64,000 nucleotides of DNA from Muribaculaceae bacterium (GCA_017651515.1 JAGCCU010000079.1:1-64000), one strand, 5' to 3'. Numbered from the stretch's first letter, positions 1-10,062 are shown. The notes: generated by a model from the letters alone, not told the origin. Translations and numbers: made by a program.

Positions 1-1577
1 CTTTCAACTGGACTTCATACAAAACAGCCTATCTTGCCTCTACAGGGCAAAGTGGTTCATATGAATATTGGGCATACGATAAAAGATATAACAATCCATC
101 ACATGCACGATATGCAGCATATGGTTACTATGGTCAAACTCCAGTTGAGTTTGAACTTGATTTAGAAGAAAAAACTATAATGACCACTTCTAATTGGGGA
201 ATCTTTATGGCTACAGGATCAGGTACTGCTCCTGGTACTACCAGAGTATTCAATTATTACACACAGTCGACATTTTATTCAACTGATTTGGTGGACATAA
301 TAAATGACAAGGACGAGGGTGACGAGGTGACCGTTGCCGATGACCTGCTGGCCGTTGCATTCCTGAATCAATTCAAGTATGACAACAATGGCAACAAGAC
401 TCAAATTGGTTCGGTGATTGTGGCCAAAGATCTTGGCAAGTACAAAAACAAGAACGTCAACACTGCCAATGCTTTCGACTATATGCTTGAGACGGGTCAA
501 TTCAGCAACTATGACCAGAGCAACTGGGTGGTGCTGACCAGCGATGATTTTGACTCTAACAGTTCTAGTTATGTTGGGCACATATTGAAAGGCGGAACTG
601 TAAAAGGCACTTTCACCGACAAACTTAATCCCACCATTGCCCTAAGTAATATGCCAACTATGGGCAACACGATGAGCTACACCCCAAATGTGTATGTAGT
701 ACCAAGTTTCAATGATGCTTATGCTGCAGTAGGCAGCGAATACTTCTTCGTTCAGCCCAAGCCTCAGGAGTATTGTGAAGTTAAGTGGGCAAATTATGAT
801 GCCACTACTGATGCTTTCTATACTCCTACATCCAGCGGCTCCAACAACACTCACAACCTGAGCGGCGGCTTCCTTTGGGACAAGACCTATCTTGACTCAG
901 GCAGCGGCATTGATGGAACCGTTTACACTTTCAATGCCATGGTAAACATGGTACCTCCTGAAAGCGAGAGCTACAATGTATGGGTACATGCGATAAATGG
1001 TGGCAGTCAACTGGTGACAGATGATAAAAACTACATTTACGCCATTGTAAACGGTGAAAAAGTATTTGGTGAAAGGCCCGGAAAACGCTTGACGCAAATG
1101 CGTCAAGCCTACGACAGTGGTGGCACCCCGAGCAATTGGTATTATATAAGCTTTGGCACCACAAAACCCGACCTAATAGCATTCAGCCGTGAAGGTGGAA
1201 GCAATCAAACCAGCGACATAACATACTTTGAGAAGGCTAACAACTTCTACAACTACTGGATGGATGGCTATGGTGACAAGTACGAGAGACTTTCGGGTTG
1301 TTATGTGACATCGCCATCTAGCAGAGCCCCAAGACGTGAGACTGCTACACCAGACGTAAACAGCGGTGTGAGCACACGATATGTGGTTATGCCTCTAACT
1401 CTGGACGCAAGTTCTGTAGTAACAGGTATTGACACCGTGAACTGTGACAAGACCATCGTCCGTGTCATCTATTACAATCCAATGGGAATGGCAAGTCAGA
1501 GACCGTTCAATGGTATGAACATCGTGGTTAAGCAATATTCCGATGGTTCTATAAACACCACTAAGATTATTAGATAA
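1..1577 (+). CDS. Secreted surface protein with T9SS-like C-terminus, 5' end outside window
   Basis: The reading frame is open from base 3, so the gene starts upstream of the window and only about the last 524 residues are visible. The visible part is rich in Tyr, Asn, Ser and Thr, as in exported adhesins or modular surface proteins of Bacteroidales. The last 35 residues (YYNPMG, then GMNIVV, then a short basic end) resemble the degenerate C-terminal modules found on many exported Prevotella and Muribaculaceae proteins and related to T9SS sorting domains. No catalytic motif was recognised. A hairpin terminator follows closely. The substrate or ligand is unknown. Confidence 0.6.
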   Translation, partial: FNWTSYKTAYLASTGQSGSYEYWAYDKRYNNPSHARYAAYGYYGQTPVEFELDLEEKTIMTTSNWGIFMATGSGTAPGTTRVFNYYTQSTFYSTDLVDIINDKDEGDEVTVADDLLAVAFLNQFKYDNNGNKTQIGSVIVAKDLGKYKNKNVNTANAFDYMLETGQFSNYDQSNWVVLTSDDFDSNSSSYVGHILKGGTVKGTFTDKLNPTIALSNMPTMGNTMSYTPNVYVVPSFNDAYAAVGSEYFFVQPKPQEYCEVKWANYDATTDAFYTPTSSGSNNTHNLSGGFLWDKTYLDSGSGIDGTVYTFNAMVNMVPPESESYNVWVHAINGGSQLVTDDKNYIYAIVNGEKVFGERPGKRLTQMRQAYDSGGTPSNWYYISFGTTKPDLIAFSREGGSNQTSDITYFEKANNFYNYWMDGYGDKYERLSGCYVTSPSSRAPRRETATPDVNSGVSTRYVVMPLTLDASSVVTGIDTVNCDKTIVRVIYYNPMGMASQRPFNGMNIVVKQYSDGSINTTKIIR

Positions 1578-1597
1578 ACAACTCATTTCCAATTCAT

Positions 1598-1630
1598 AAC
1601 AATAGGCGCCATCAGATGGTGCCTATTGTT
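1598..1630 (+). terminator. Hairpin terminator after the secreted protein gene
   Basis: A 16-base stem (aacaataggcgccatc pairing with gatggtgcctattgtt, one G-T pair) closes on a three-base loop 20 bases after the stop codon and runs into T-rich sequence. Confidence 0.7.
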
Positions 1631-1712
1631 ATTGTTGTCACTTCACCACTGAGACGGTGCAACCGATTGCATGTTGGTTTTGGGACCAAACTTGGGTTTT
1701 AAGCATAAACAT

Positions 1713-1745
1713 TTTGTCCACCCAACAAAATTAGATTACCTTTGC
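1713..1745 (+). promoter_or_regulatory. Bacteroidetes-type promoter
   Basis: TTTG at 1713-1716 and TACCTTTGC at 1737-1745 are separated by 20 bases, matching the Bacteroidetes primary sigma consensus. It lies about 50 bases before the ATG of the DUF4954-like gene. Confidence 0.75.
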
Positions 1746-1797
1746 AGCGGTTATTACTACCTTTTACCATTAAACACGTTTAGAGGTTTTATATAGA

Positions 1798-3654
1798 ATG
1801 AAGAATTACAGGAAACTGACTGCTACAGAAATTGATTTGATGAAAGCCAATGGCTGTCAGAGTGAAGACTGGGAACAAATAATGGTGAGCGACGGCTTTG
1901 ACGCCGCTTGCTGCCATCGTGTGACGTTCTACGGCTGGGCTAAATTGGGAAGCTGCCAAGGTACTATCGAAGTGACTGACGGCTTCGTAAAGAAGTGCGG
2001 CCTTAACAACGCCACACTACGCAATGTCACCATAGGTGATGAATGCCTCATTGAGAACATCGGCAACTTTATCAACAATGTTACAATTGGCGACGGTTGC
2101 CACATCTCCAACGTGAGCACCATTAACACTCGCGAAGGAGCAACCTACGGTCAAGGTAATCTCATAGCCGTTCTCAACGAAGTCGGCAATGGCAACCTGC
2201 TGCTCTTCAGCGAGCTGAACAGCCAACTGGCAGCACTGATGGTGAAGCATGCCAACAACGTCCAGTTTATGGAGACGTTCAACAAGTTGGTCAAGAAAGC
2301 CCTTGACGCTTCAAAGCCCAAGTGCAGCTCTATAGGCAACGGCGTGAGCATTGGAAACACCAACGAAATCACAAACGCCGTTATAGGTGATGGCTGCCAG
2401 ATTACTGGAGCATCGCGTCTTTACAACTGCACCATTGTCAGCACTGCCGACAATCCCATTGAGATCGGCACTGGAGTTATTTGCGAGAACTCCATCGTTA
2501 GCGGAGGCTCTTCAATTACTGGCAGTGTAAAGATGATTGACTGCTTCGTGGGCGAAGTGTGCGAGCTTTCAAACGGCTTCACTGCCGCCAGCAGTGTATT
2601 TTTTGCCAACAGTTACATGTCCAATGGCGAAGCATGCGCGGCTTTCTGCGGACCGTTCAGCGTAAGCCATCACAAGAGTTCGTTGCTCATAGGCGGAATG
2701 TTCTCTTTCTACAATGCAGGCTCTGCCACCAACTTCAGCAACCACGCCTACAAGATGGGGCCTATGCACTACGGTATCCTTGAACGCGGCAGCAAGACTG
2801 CCAGTGGTGCCTACCTGCTCATGCCCGCCAACATCGGCGCATTCTCGGTGCTGTTTGGCAAGCTGATGTATCATCCCGACACCCGCGACCTGCCTTTCTC
2901 CTATCTGATTGCCTACGGCGACACTATGTATCTTGTACCTGGCCGCAATTTCGCAACAGTGGGTCTGTACCGTGACATCCGCAAGTGGCCCAAACGCGAC
3001 AAGCGCAAGAGCGGTGAGCGCAAAAGCTGCGTCAACTTTGACTGGCTGAGCCCATTCACCATCAGCGAGATACTGCGCGGTAAGAAGATTTTGGAGAACC
3101 TTCGTGCCGCTTCGGGTGACCGTGTGAGCACTTACAACTACCACGAATACGTCATCAAAGCTCCATGTCTGAGAAAAGGCATCGAATATTACGACCTTGC
3201 ATTACGCATCTACATGGGTGCCGTGCTCAAACGTCACCGCCCCGTAAAGCCCGAGTCAAGCTGGGGCGAAGGCAACTGGATAGACCTCGCAGGTCTGCTG
3301 ATGCCTGAAAACGAAGAAAAGCGCGTGGTTGACGACATCATTGGCGGCAAGCTAGAAAGCATCGAAGACATCATTGCACGCTTCAAGAGCATCAACAACA
3401 ACTACAATGAGCTTCGTTGGTCGTGGAGTTACCGCATGATTCTTGATTACTACGGCATCGACAGCCTAACCACCGAAACACTTGAACGAATCCATGCCGA
3501 CTACATCGAAGCAAGACGCAAATGGATTTCCTACATCCGTCAGGATGCAGAGAAAGAATTCAAGCTCGGTGACGTTGAGCCTGAAGTCTTAGAGGACTTC
3601 ATCACACAGCTGGACAGCGAAGTTGATTTCGAGAATCAACGATTGTACATGTAG
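1798..3654 (+). CDS. DUF4954-family left-handed beta-helix protein
   Basis: The 618-residue protein has many hexapeptide-like strands (for example IGDGCHISN, IGNGVSIGN, IGDGCQITG) over roughly residues 60-330, typical of the left-handed parallel beta-helix of acyl- and nucleotidyl-transferases. Length and sequence fit the Bacteroidetes family annotated DUF4954, whose function is unknown. No signal peptide is visible, so it is probably cytoplasmic. The C-terminal 250 residues are alpha/beta and charged, with no motif I can name. It is preceded by its own promoter and followed by a shared bidirectional terminator, so it is probably monocistronic. A sugar-nucleotide or acyl-transfer role is possible from the fold alone, but unsupported. 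Confidence 0.7.
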   Translation: MKNYRKLTATEIDLMKANGCQSEDWEQIMVSDGFDAACCHRVTFYGWAKLGSCQGTIEVTDGFVKKCGLNNATLRNVTIGDECLIENIGNFINNVTIGDGCHISNVSTINTREGATYGQGNLIAVLNEVGNGNLLLFSELNSQLAALMVKHANNVQFMETFNKLVKKALDASKPKCSSIGNGVSIGNTNEITNAVIGDGCQITGASRLYNCTIVSTADNPIEIGTGVICENSIVSGGSSITGSVKMIDCFVGEVCELSNGFTAASSVFFANSYMSNGEACAAFCGPFSVSHHKSSLLIGGMFSFYNAGSATNFSNHAYKMGPMHYGILERGSKTASGAYLLMPANIGAFSVLFGKLMYHPDTRDLPFSYLIAYGDTMYLVPGRNFATVGLYRDIRKWPKRDKRKSGERKSCVNFDWLSPFTISEILRGKKILENLRAASGDRVSTYNYHEYVIKAPCLRKGIEYYDLALRIYMGAVLKRHRPVKPESSWGEGNWIDLAGLLMPENEEKRVVDDIIGGKLESIEDIIARFKSINNNYNELRWSWSYRMILDYYGIDSLTTETLERIHADYIEARRKWISYIRQDAEKEFKLGDVEPEVLEDFITQLDSEVDFENQRLYM

Positions 3655-3684
3655 TCAGAAATCAAGCACAAAGCTTAAAAACGA

Positions 3685-3715
3685 ACACGCCTCTGCCATA
3701 ACGACAGAGGCGTGT
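3685..3715. terminator. Bidirectional hairpin terminator
   Basis: A perfect 11-base stem (acacgcctctg with cagaggcgtgt) and a nine-base loop sit between two convergent genes. T-rich sequence follows on the plus side. Confidence 0.75.
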
Positions 3716-3740
3716 AACTTTATACTTATGAACCTTACAA

Positions 3741-5102
3741 TTACAAAATTTTCTCTAACTGGGCTGTAGCTGCTGCTATTTCATCGGCAGTAACATCATA
3801 GTTTGTCAAATCGTTGGCGAAATAGCGGTCGTATGCTGTCATGTCAATCAATCCATGTCCGGAAAGGTTGAACAAAATCACTTCTTGTTTGCCCTCAACC
3901 TTTGCCTTGAGCGCCTCGCGGATTGTAGCAGCGATGGCATGTGACGACTCGGGAGCGGGTATTATTCCCTCGGTACGGGCAAAGAGTGTTGCAGCCTTGA
4001 ATGTCTCCAACTGAGGAATGTCAACAGCATCAATGAGGTTGTCATGCTTAAGTTGGCTCACTATGGCACCGCCGCCATGATAGCGCAGTCCTCCTGCATG
4101 TATGTTGGCGGGGGTGAATGTATGCCCAAGTGTGTACATAGGTATCAGGGGTGTGTAACCAGCCTCATCGCCAAAGTCATACTGGAACTCTCCACGAGTG
4201 AGTTTGGGACAGCTAGACGGCTCAGCAGCGATGAAGCGAATATTGGCACCATCCTTCAGGTTGTGACGTAAAAATGGGAATGCCAAGCCGCTAAAATTAC
4301 TGCCACCTCCAAAACATGCAATCACAGTGTCGGGCATCTCACCCGCCATCTCCATCTGCTTTTCGGCCTCCAGGCCTATTACCGTCTGGTGCAACGCCAC
4401 ATGATTAAGCACGGAGCCTAACACGTACTTGCAATTTGGAGTACTCATAGCCAATTCCACCGCTTCGCTGATAGCAGTGCCCAATGAACCGCTGTAGTTC
4501 GGACGGTCGGTAATGATTTTCCTGCCTGCCTTCGTACTCATGCTTGGTGATGAAATCACTTCTGCACCATAAGTCTGCATAATCGAGCGACGATAGGGCT
4601 TCTGGTCGTAACTGACACGAACCATATACACTGCCAGTTCAAGGCCAAAGTGCTTGGCGGCCATCGACAATGCAGCACCCCACTGTCCTGCTCCGGTCTC
4701 GGTAGTGATGTTGGTCACACCTTCTTGTTTACAAAAGTAAGCCTGAGCAATCGCGCTATTGAGTTTGTGCGAACCAACTGGACTCACGCTCTCGTTTTTG
4801 AAATATATGTGTGCTGGAGTGTCAAGGGCACGTTCCAATGCCAACGCTCTTACCAACGGCGTCGGGCGCCAGATACGGTACAGATCCCTCACCGACTCGG
4901 GGATTTCAATAAATGAATCAGTATAGTTCACTTCCTGGTCACTGGCAGCCTTGCTGAACAGCGGATACAGGTCTTCGGCCTTTATAGGCTCATGAGTAGC
5001 CGGATTAATCATTGGCCGAGGCTTCACAGCCATGTCGGCAATCACATTGTACCATGCACGTGGAATTTCTTGCTCACTCAATAAAAACTTTTTAGTCTGC
5101 AT
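3741..5102 (-). CDS. trpB2: TrpB2-type tryptophan synthase beta chain
   Basis: This is a PLP-dependent fold-type II enzyme of the TrpB2 (TrpB-like) subfamily, which makes tryptophan from indole and serine, often without a TrpA partner. The PLP lysine is in VGSHKLNSA, and GAGQWG and the phosphate-binding GGGSNF loop are present. I chose the ATG at 5102 (MQTKKFLL), where homologs start; an ATG 15 codons upstream adds a lysine/isoleucine-rich extension that does not look native. AAGGA lies just before the chosen start. No other trp gene is nearby, which is common for trpB2. It converges on the upstream gene over a shared terminator. Confidence 0.88.
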   Translation of the reverse strand: MQTKKFLLSEQEIPRAWYNVIADMAVKPRPMINPATHEPIKAEDLYPLFSKAASDQEVNYTDSFIEIPESVRDLYRIWRPTPLVRALALERALDTPAHIYFKNESVSPVGSHKLNSAIAQAYFCKQEGVTNITTETGAGQWGAALSMAAKHFGLELAVYMVRVSYDQKPYRRSIMQTYGAEVISSPSMSTKAGRKIITDRPNYSGSLGTAISEAVELAMSTPNCKYVLGSVLNHVALHQTVIGLEAEKQMEMAGEMPDTVIACFGGGSNFSGLAFPFLRHNLKDGANIRFIAAEPSSCPKLTRGEFQYDFGDEAGYTPLIPMYTLGHTFTPANIHAGGLRYHGGGAIVSQLKHDNLIDAVDIPQLETFKAATLFARTEGIIPAPESSHAIAATIREALKAKVEGKQEVILFNLSGHGLIDMTAYDRYFANDLTNYDVTADEIAAATAQLEKIL

Positions 5103-5306
5103 TTCCTTAAAAATAATATTTATACATTTAGAAATAAATTTCTGCAAATTTACTCAAAATTTCAATAATACAAGCATTTCTTTTGAAAAATTATTCATTT
5201 CTATTGATTTCAATAGTGAAGACAGTCGCCTAAATAGTAGATTATCTAGAGTTTATAGAACTTGCAACATTTTAAGTTGAGATTACTGAAAAATTCATAA
5301 CTGAAA

Positions 5307-5339
5307 TTTGCATATTACCATAAAATGTGGTAACTTTGC
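5307..5339 (+). promoter_or_regulatory. Bacteroidetes-type promoter
   Basis: TTTG at 5307-5310, a 20-base spacer and TAACTTTGC at 5331-5339 lie 25 bases before the ATG at 5365. This placement also argues against a start further upstream. Confidence 0.75.
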
Positions 5340-5364
5340 AGCAAATATAAAGCTAAAACCAACT

Positions 5365-5931
5365 ATGAAACATCTCATTTTCGTCATAATGATGACCGTA
5401 GCGCTGATTGCAGGTGCTCAAAGTGCTGATAAACTCTACGAACAAGGCAAGAAACTGTATGATGCCAAACAATATACCCAGGCCGTAGCAAAACTTAAAG
5501 TGGCCGCCGAAAAAGGCCACAAGAAAGCGCAGTATCGACTGGGACGCTGCTACGACAAAGGAAACGGAGTGGCAGAGAATGAAAAACTTGCTTTCTACTG
5601 GTACTCCAAGTCAGCAGCCCAAGGCCATGCCAAGGCTCAGTATCAAGTTGGCAAGAGCTATAAGAACGGAGAAGGCGTAGAGAAGAACATCACCAAAGCC
5701 GTTGATTATTTCACCAAAGCTGCCAAGCAGGACAATGCCGATGCGCAGCTTGCATTAGCCAAATGCTTTCTTAAAGGGAAAGGCGTCCCTGCTGATAAAT
5801 CGCGTGCTAAAGCATTAGCCAAGAAGGCAGTAAAGAACGAGAAAGATGGGAAGGAAATCATGGAAAAACTTCGCAAGGATGCCTCGGAGGGAGATGAAGA
5901 CGCAAAAACTCTTTTGGCGCTGATTAAATGA
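5365..5931 (+). CDS. Sel1-repeat secreted protein
   Basis: The 188-residue protein has a cleavable signal peptide (ending near IAGAQS) followed by about four Sel1-like TPR repeats with the usual A-x-Y-x-L-G-x-C-Y-x-x-G-x-G-V pattern. Sel1 repeats form alpha-solenoid scaffolds for protein-protein contacts. I chose the ATG at 5365 because it opens the signal peptide and sits just after the promoter. The C-terminus is lysine rich. The partner is unknown. Confidence 0.85.
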   Translation: MKHLIFVIMMTVALIAGAQSADKLYEQGKKLYDAKQYTQAVAKLKVAAEKGHKKAQYRLGRCYDKGNGVAENEKLAFYWYSKSAAQGHAKAQYQVGKSYKNGEGVEKNITKAVDYFTKAAKQDNADAQLALAKCFLKGKGVPADKSRAKALAKKAVKNEKDGKEIMEKLRKDASEGDEDAKTLLALIK

Positions 5932-6006
5932 GCCATAAGTTATTAGTTTTTAGCAGTTAGTTATCAATCATAAACTACAATAAACCATAAAAACACACAA
6001 GACATC

Positions 6007-6684
6007 ATGAACCAGCAGGAAATAATAGGACGCATAAAGTACCTCATTAAGGAACTTAACTATCGCCAGGCCGACTTTGCAAGGAAAATCGATGTTGATA
6101 CATCCAATTTGTCGAAATACCTCAACGGCCGTCTGCCTTTGAGCGAATCACTTATCAACCGTATCGTTGTCAACATGGGCGTGTCCAAACAATGGCTTGA
6201 GGAAGGCACCGATCTTCCATTCGCCAAACCTATCGTCCCATCAATACAACTTACACCCACCATAGTTCAGGACACACATCATGGGACACCAGTATACGAC
6301 ATCGATGTCACTGCCGGTGCCATACCCAGATCGCAGATGTTCACTGATGAACAGATTGTCGGATGGATTGACCTTCCCGAAATTGCCGGCAGCGACCATC
6401 GTATCGTGAGGGTGAACGGCGACTCCATGCAACCCGTAATCTGTCATGGAGACTATATAGCCCTTCGCGAACTCACCAGCATGCAGTATATCTATTGGGG
6501 GCAAATCTATGTGGTCATTCTCGACGACTTCAGAATGATAAAATACGTGCGTAAGAACGTTGACCCGAACAAGGTGACTCTTCGCAGTGCCAATCCTGAA
6601 TATGATGACATGGACATCTACCGCAACGACATACGCGACATGATGCTCGTACAACAGATCCTTCATATCGACACACGTCTATGA
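6007..6684 (+). CDS. XRE-type repressor with S24 (LexA/CI-like) peptidase domain
   Basis: Residues 1-65 form a helix-turn-helix of XRE type (ADFARKIDVDTSNLSKYLNG). Residues 95-225 form an S24 domain with the catalytic Ser in NGDSMQP and the catalytic Lys in MIKYVRK. Such proteins repress their targets until RecA-stimulated or other self-cleavage removes the DNA-binding part. No integrase or other phage gene is visible nearby, so this looks like a stand-alone chromosomal regulator. It overlaps the next gene by four bases (ATGA), which suggests translational coupling with the M16 peptidase. Confidence 0.85.
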   Translation: MNQQEIIGRIKYLIKELNYRQADFARKIDVDTSNLSKYLNGRLPLSESLINRIVVNMGVSKQWLEEGTDLPFAKPIVPSIQLTPTIVQDTHHGTPVYDIDVTAGAIPRSQMFTDEQIVGWIDLPEIAGSDHRIVRVNGDSMQPVICHGDYIALRELTSMQYIYWGQIYVVILDDFRMIKYVRKNVDPNKVTLRSANPEYDDMDIYRNDIRDMMLVQQILHIDTRL

Positions 6685-7889
6685 TACACACCCTTCCCAA
6701 TGGACTTCGGCTCGTACATATCGAGCGACATTCCACGGTGGCCTGGTGCGGAGTGGCATTAGGAGCCGGCAGTCGTGACGAAGCATCAGGACAATATGGA
6801 TTGGCACACTTTGTAGAACACACTATCTTCAAAGGCACTACCCATCGACGTGCATGGCACATAATGAACCGTATGGAGAGCATAGGTGGAGAGCTGAACG
6901 CCTATACCACCAAAGAAGAGACGATGCTCTACACCATATTCCCCTGCGGCCACCTCGACCGCGCCTTAGATCTTCTCTCGGACCTGATATCACATTCGAC
7001 GTTTCCCATCGATGAGATAACGCGCGAAAAAGATGTAGTGCTCGAAGAAGTAGCATCGTACCGCGACGCCCCTGCCGAAGCCATATATGATGATTTTGAG
7101 GACATGATGTTTGCCGGCAGTCAATTGGGGCACAATGTTCTGGGGGTGGAACACGACCTGGCGAAACTGGAACGTCAGCACTGTCTGGACCACATCAACA
7201 GGCTGTACACTCCAGACAACATGGTGCTGTTCTACGTGGGCAGTGACAGCCTCGACCGTGTGATAAGACTTGCTGAGCGCAACTTCTCAATGCCTCAACG
7301 GCCGATGCAACGTCCCGACCGCATTGCACCTGATGAAGTAGAACCTCAAAAGCATACCGAAGTAATAGGCAGTCATCAGGCGCATACCATCGTGGGAGCG
7401 CGGCTGCCTGGCATGTACTCTCCGCAGCGTTACGCAATAGCCCTTCTGAACAACATTCTGGGCGGACCAGGGATGAACTCGATGCTTAACCTTCAACTGC
7501 GCGAGCGGCGAGGATATGTATATAACGTAGAATCTACTGCCGTAATGTTTACCGACTGCGGACTGATGGAAATCTACTTTGGATGCGACTGCCGTGACGT
7601 AAAACACAGTCTGAAGATAATTGACCGCATTACCAGCCAACTTGCCGACAAGCCTCTCAGCGAGCGACAACTCGAAGCCTACAAACGGCAATATTGCGGA
7701 CAACTGCTCGTGTCGGCCGACAGTGCCGAGTCGGTAGCGTTCAATGCCGCTAAGAGCGTTCTATACTATGATGCCCTTCCCGACCTTGATGCCCTTGTCG
7801 AAAACATAATGTCGGTTACCGCACAACAGCTTATGGATGCCGCAGCCTTGCTAACACCGACAAAATGTTCTATCCTCACCTTTAAGTGA
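6681..7889 (+). CDS. M16-family zinc peptidase
   Basis: This is a pitrilysin/insulinase-type metallopeptidase of 402 residues. The inverted zinc motif HFVEH lies near residue 42 and the third-ligand Glu is in the EEVASYRD segment. The C-terminal half contains the RRGYVYNV segment typical of the family. No signal peptide is visible, so it is probably cytoplasmic, like other mid-length bacterial M16B proteins. The gene overlaps the S24 regulator upstream, so the two are probably co-transcribed. It ends only eight bases from the convergent sulfatase gene, with no hairpin between them. Confidence 0.85.
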   Translation: MIHTLPNGLRLVHIERHSTVAWCGVALGAGSRDEASGQYGLAHFVEHTIFKGTTHRRAWHIMNRMESIGGELNAYTTKEETMLYTIFPCGHLDRALDLLSDLISHSTFPIDEITREKDVVLEEVASYRDAPAEAIYDDFEDMMFAGSQLGHNVLGVEHDLAKLERQHCLDHINRLYTPDNMVLFYVGSDSLDRVIRLAERNFSMPQRPMQRPDRIAPDEVEPQKHTEVIGSHQAHTIVGARLPGMYSPQRYAIALLNNILGGPGMNSMLNLQLRERRGYVYNVESTAVMFTDCGLMEIYFGCDCRDVKHSLKIIDRITSQLADKPLSERQLEAYKRQYCGQLLVSADSAESVAFNAAKSVLYYDALPDLDALVENIMSVTAQQLMDAAALLTPTKCSILTFK

Positions 7890-7897
7890 GATTTGCT

Positions 7898-9856
7898 TTA
7901 TTTTGCTGTCAGATTATTATCCTTCATCCGCGTTATGTACTGCTCGATGATGGCTTCAATCTGCTTTTGCATAAATGGCAACTGGGGGAATTGTTCCTTT
8001 CGGTCAATCAGATTGTGCTGAAGCGAAAAGTCTTTTCGGAACTCGAAAATGCCATACAGCTTGTTGCCCCGATATTCAATCATCAAATCATCGAGATAAT
8101 ACATTGACTGACCATTACGGTCATTGAACACGTAGTTCATGAAATCAGCACTGTCAGACAGTACGTCTTTGCCAAATGAGAAATACGGCTTCTGATAGTT
8201 GAGCATTCCAAGAAGCGTAGGCGTGATATCAATCTGCTGCACAAGCCGCGTGGAGTCACATTTCACGGGCAGCTGACCTCCAGGTGTATAGAAGAAAATA
8301 GGAATCAGGAACCGTCCCATCTCGTTGTTATAATCCTGACGATGACTCACCCCGCAATGGTCGGCCGTGAAGATGAAGATGGTGTTATTGAACCAAGGCT
8401 GGTTCTTCACTTTCTCAAAATACTGCTTGATAGAATAATCGGCATAGCTGATTGACTTGTGCATGGGGATCTCGCCACGCGTGAAGGTGGACTTGTGCTT
8501 GTCGGGAATCCTGAACGGCTCATGGCTTGAGGCCGTAAAGACAGTCAGGAAAAACGGTTTGTTCTTTTGTGCTATTTCATTGGTCTTATCGGCAAAATAC
8601 TGCAGATATGGCTCATCGTAAATAGCCCATGTGCCATCAAAGTCATCATTTTTCCCATATTCGTCCATGCCGTAATAAGCATCAAAACCGATAGTATTTG
8701 AAAAGCCCTTAAACCCTAAAGTCGTGTTGGGTGCTCCATGGAAAAATGCCGTTGTATAGCCTTCATTCTTGAGCATTTCGGGCAGACCCTGGAGTGTATT
8801 GTTGGAATAGAAATAGTAACAATACGGATCTATATACCTGGGTATTCCTGCAAAAGCCGCCGGCATGCAATCTACTGAACGAATGCCATTGGCAAAACCA
8901 TATTGGAAACTATAGCTTTTGGCCAGCATTTCATCGAGGAAAGGAGTGTATCCCTGCTGATCTTTGTTGAAAAATCCAGTGTATTCCATCGAGAAGCTCT
9001 CCATGATGAAAACCACAACGTTCAATTTCTGCATCTCCCCACCCTTTGGACTGGTGTTCTTTATGGGGTTGAAGATACCGTCAAGCTGTTCTTTATTAAA
9101 GAATTTCGGGTCTTCATATCCTTTTTTGTGCAATGTGGTAATTAATGTGAATGGCGTATTCAGCACTATTGCAGCCTCTATCGGCTTGTTGCAGTAGATG
9201 TCGGCAGAGTCTTGCCTCAAAGGGTGCATTTTGATGCTCAAACCGCCTCGTATGGCAGTCAATGTTAGCAATAAGGCAATCAGGAAAACAGCAGTGTGCG
9301 ACGTGTAATAGACTTTATTGGTTGGGAAATCATATTTCGGTCTGTCTTTTTTTATGGGGTTAAAATACAGGAAGACAAGTCCCAAAATCATCAAAATGCC
9401 GAAAATCCACACTTTCCAATATCCAGTGATGCTGTTCAGAAAGATTGTACCCAGATTGCTCTCTCCACCAAATTCAGAAAAGATCATCGAAGTGGTTCTT
9501 CTTCCACCAAATTCGAAGTAAACGATATCGGCAACGTTCACCGCAATGCCGAGGATGTTTATAATCAAGAATATTATCTTTACAATCCTTTGATACTTGA
9601 CAGTATGCCGTATCTTTATGGGAAGGAACTGTAACAAAATGCACAGAATGTTCAGATAGCACAGGCCACTCAAATCAAACCTCATCCCCCCCAGTGAGAT
9701 TGTCATCATCTCTTTGAACGTCAAGCCCGGGAACGTGCTGATGTTCATATAATAGAAAAACCAACGCGACAGCATGTAAATGACCATCAACATCAGGAAA
9801 TTCACAGCCATGACAAAGCCGGGTTGTTTCTTTAATCGCTCAAACGGTATTTTCAT
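7898..9856 (-). CDS. LTA-synthase-like membrane sulfatase / phosphoglycerol transferase
   Basis: The 652-residue protein has about five N-terminal transmembrane helices (residues 15-200) and then an alkaline-phosphatase-fold domain. Visible motifs include an FIMESFS metal-binding start, a nucleophile segment NGIRSVD, SSHEPF and FTADHCG. In Gram-negative bacteria such enzymes move phosphoglycerol or phosphoethanolamine groups onto envelope glycans or lipids; the exact substrate cannot be read from sequence. It is monocistronic with its own promoter just upstream. Confidence 0.82.
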   Translation of the reverse strand: MKIPFERLKKQPGFVMAVNFLMLMVIYMLSRWFFYYMNISTFPGLTFKEMMTISLGGMRFDLSGLCYLNILCILLQFLPIKIRHTVKYQRIVKIIFLIINILGIAVNVADIVYFEFGGRRTTSMIFSEFGGESNLGTIFLNSITGYWKVWIFGILMILGLVFLYFNPIKKDRPKYDFPTNKVYYTSHTAVFLIALLLTLTAIRGGLSIKMHPLRQDSADIYCNKPIEAAIVLNTPFTLITTLHKKGYEDPKFFNKEQLDGIFNPIKNTSPKGGEMQKLNVVVFIMESFSMEYTGFFNKDQQGYTPFLDEMLAKSYSFQYGFANGIRSVDCMPAAFAGIPRYIDPYCYYFYSNNTLQGLPEMLKNEGYTTAFFHGAPNTTLGFKGFSNTIGFDAYYGMDEYGKNDDFDGTWAIYDEPYLQYFADKTNEIAQKNKPFFLTVFTASSHEPFRIPDKHKSTFTRGEIPMHKSISYADYSIKQYFEKVKNQPWFNNTIFIFTADHCGVSHRQDYNNEMGRFLIPIFFYTPGGQLPVKCDSTRLVQQIDITPTLLGMLNYQKPYFSFGKDVLSDSADFMNYVFNDRNGQSMYYLDDLMIEYRGNKLYGIFEFRKDFSLQHNLIDRKEQFPQLPFMQKQIEAIIEQYITRMKDNNLTAK

Positions 9857-9879
9857 TGCTCAAAAACTTTTTCAGCCTG

Positions 9880-9910
9880 CAAAATTAATGCAAACTGAGC
9901 GCAATACAAA
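9880..9910 (-). promoter_or_regulatory. Bacteroidetes-type promoter for the sulfatase gene
   Basis: On the minus strand TTTG (9910-9907), a 19-base spacer and TAATTTTG (9887-9880) precede the ATG at 9856. Confidence 0.7.
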
Positions 9911-10007
9911 ATGAAATGTGATATTGAAGTTTAAGTAAGTTACTATTATCTTAAATGGTTCTCGAAACCAACTACTATCTTGCATTGAACTCTAGCAAAG
10001 CACAAAA

Positions 10008-10031
10008 GCGCACCTCAATAACGAAGTGCGC
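10008..10031 (-). terminator. Hairpin terminator after the first sigma/barrel operon
   Basis: A six-base GC stem (gcgcac with gtgcgc) and 12-base loop end in a TTTT stretch on the minus strand, 32 bases past the stop codon at 10063. Confidence 0.5.
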
Positions 10032-10062
10032 CTGAAGATGAAGCAGGTATTATTAAATGAAG

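Noticed and set aside
2569..3144. Minus-strand open frame inside the DUF4954-like gene
   Set aside because: Antisense to a recognised family over its full length; no promoter or homology signal.
6007..6684. S24 repressor as part of a prophage
   Set aside because: No integrase, terminase, capsid or tail genes and no attachment repeats were seen around it.
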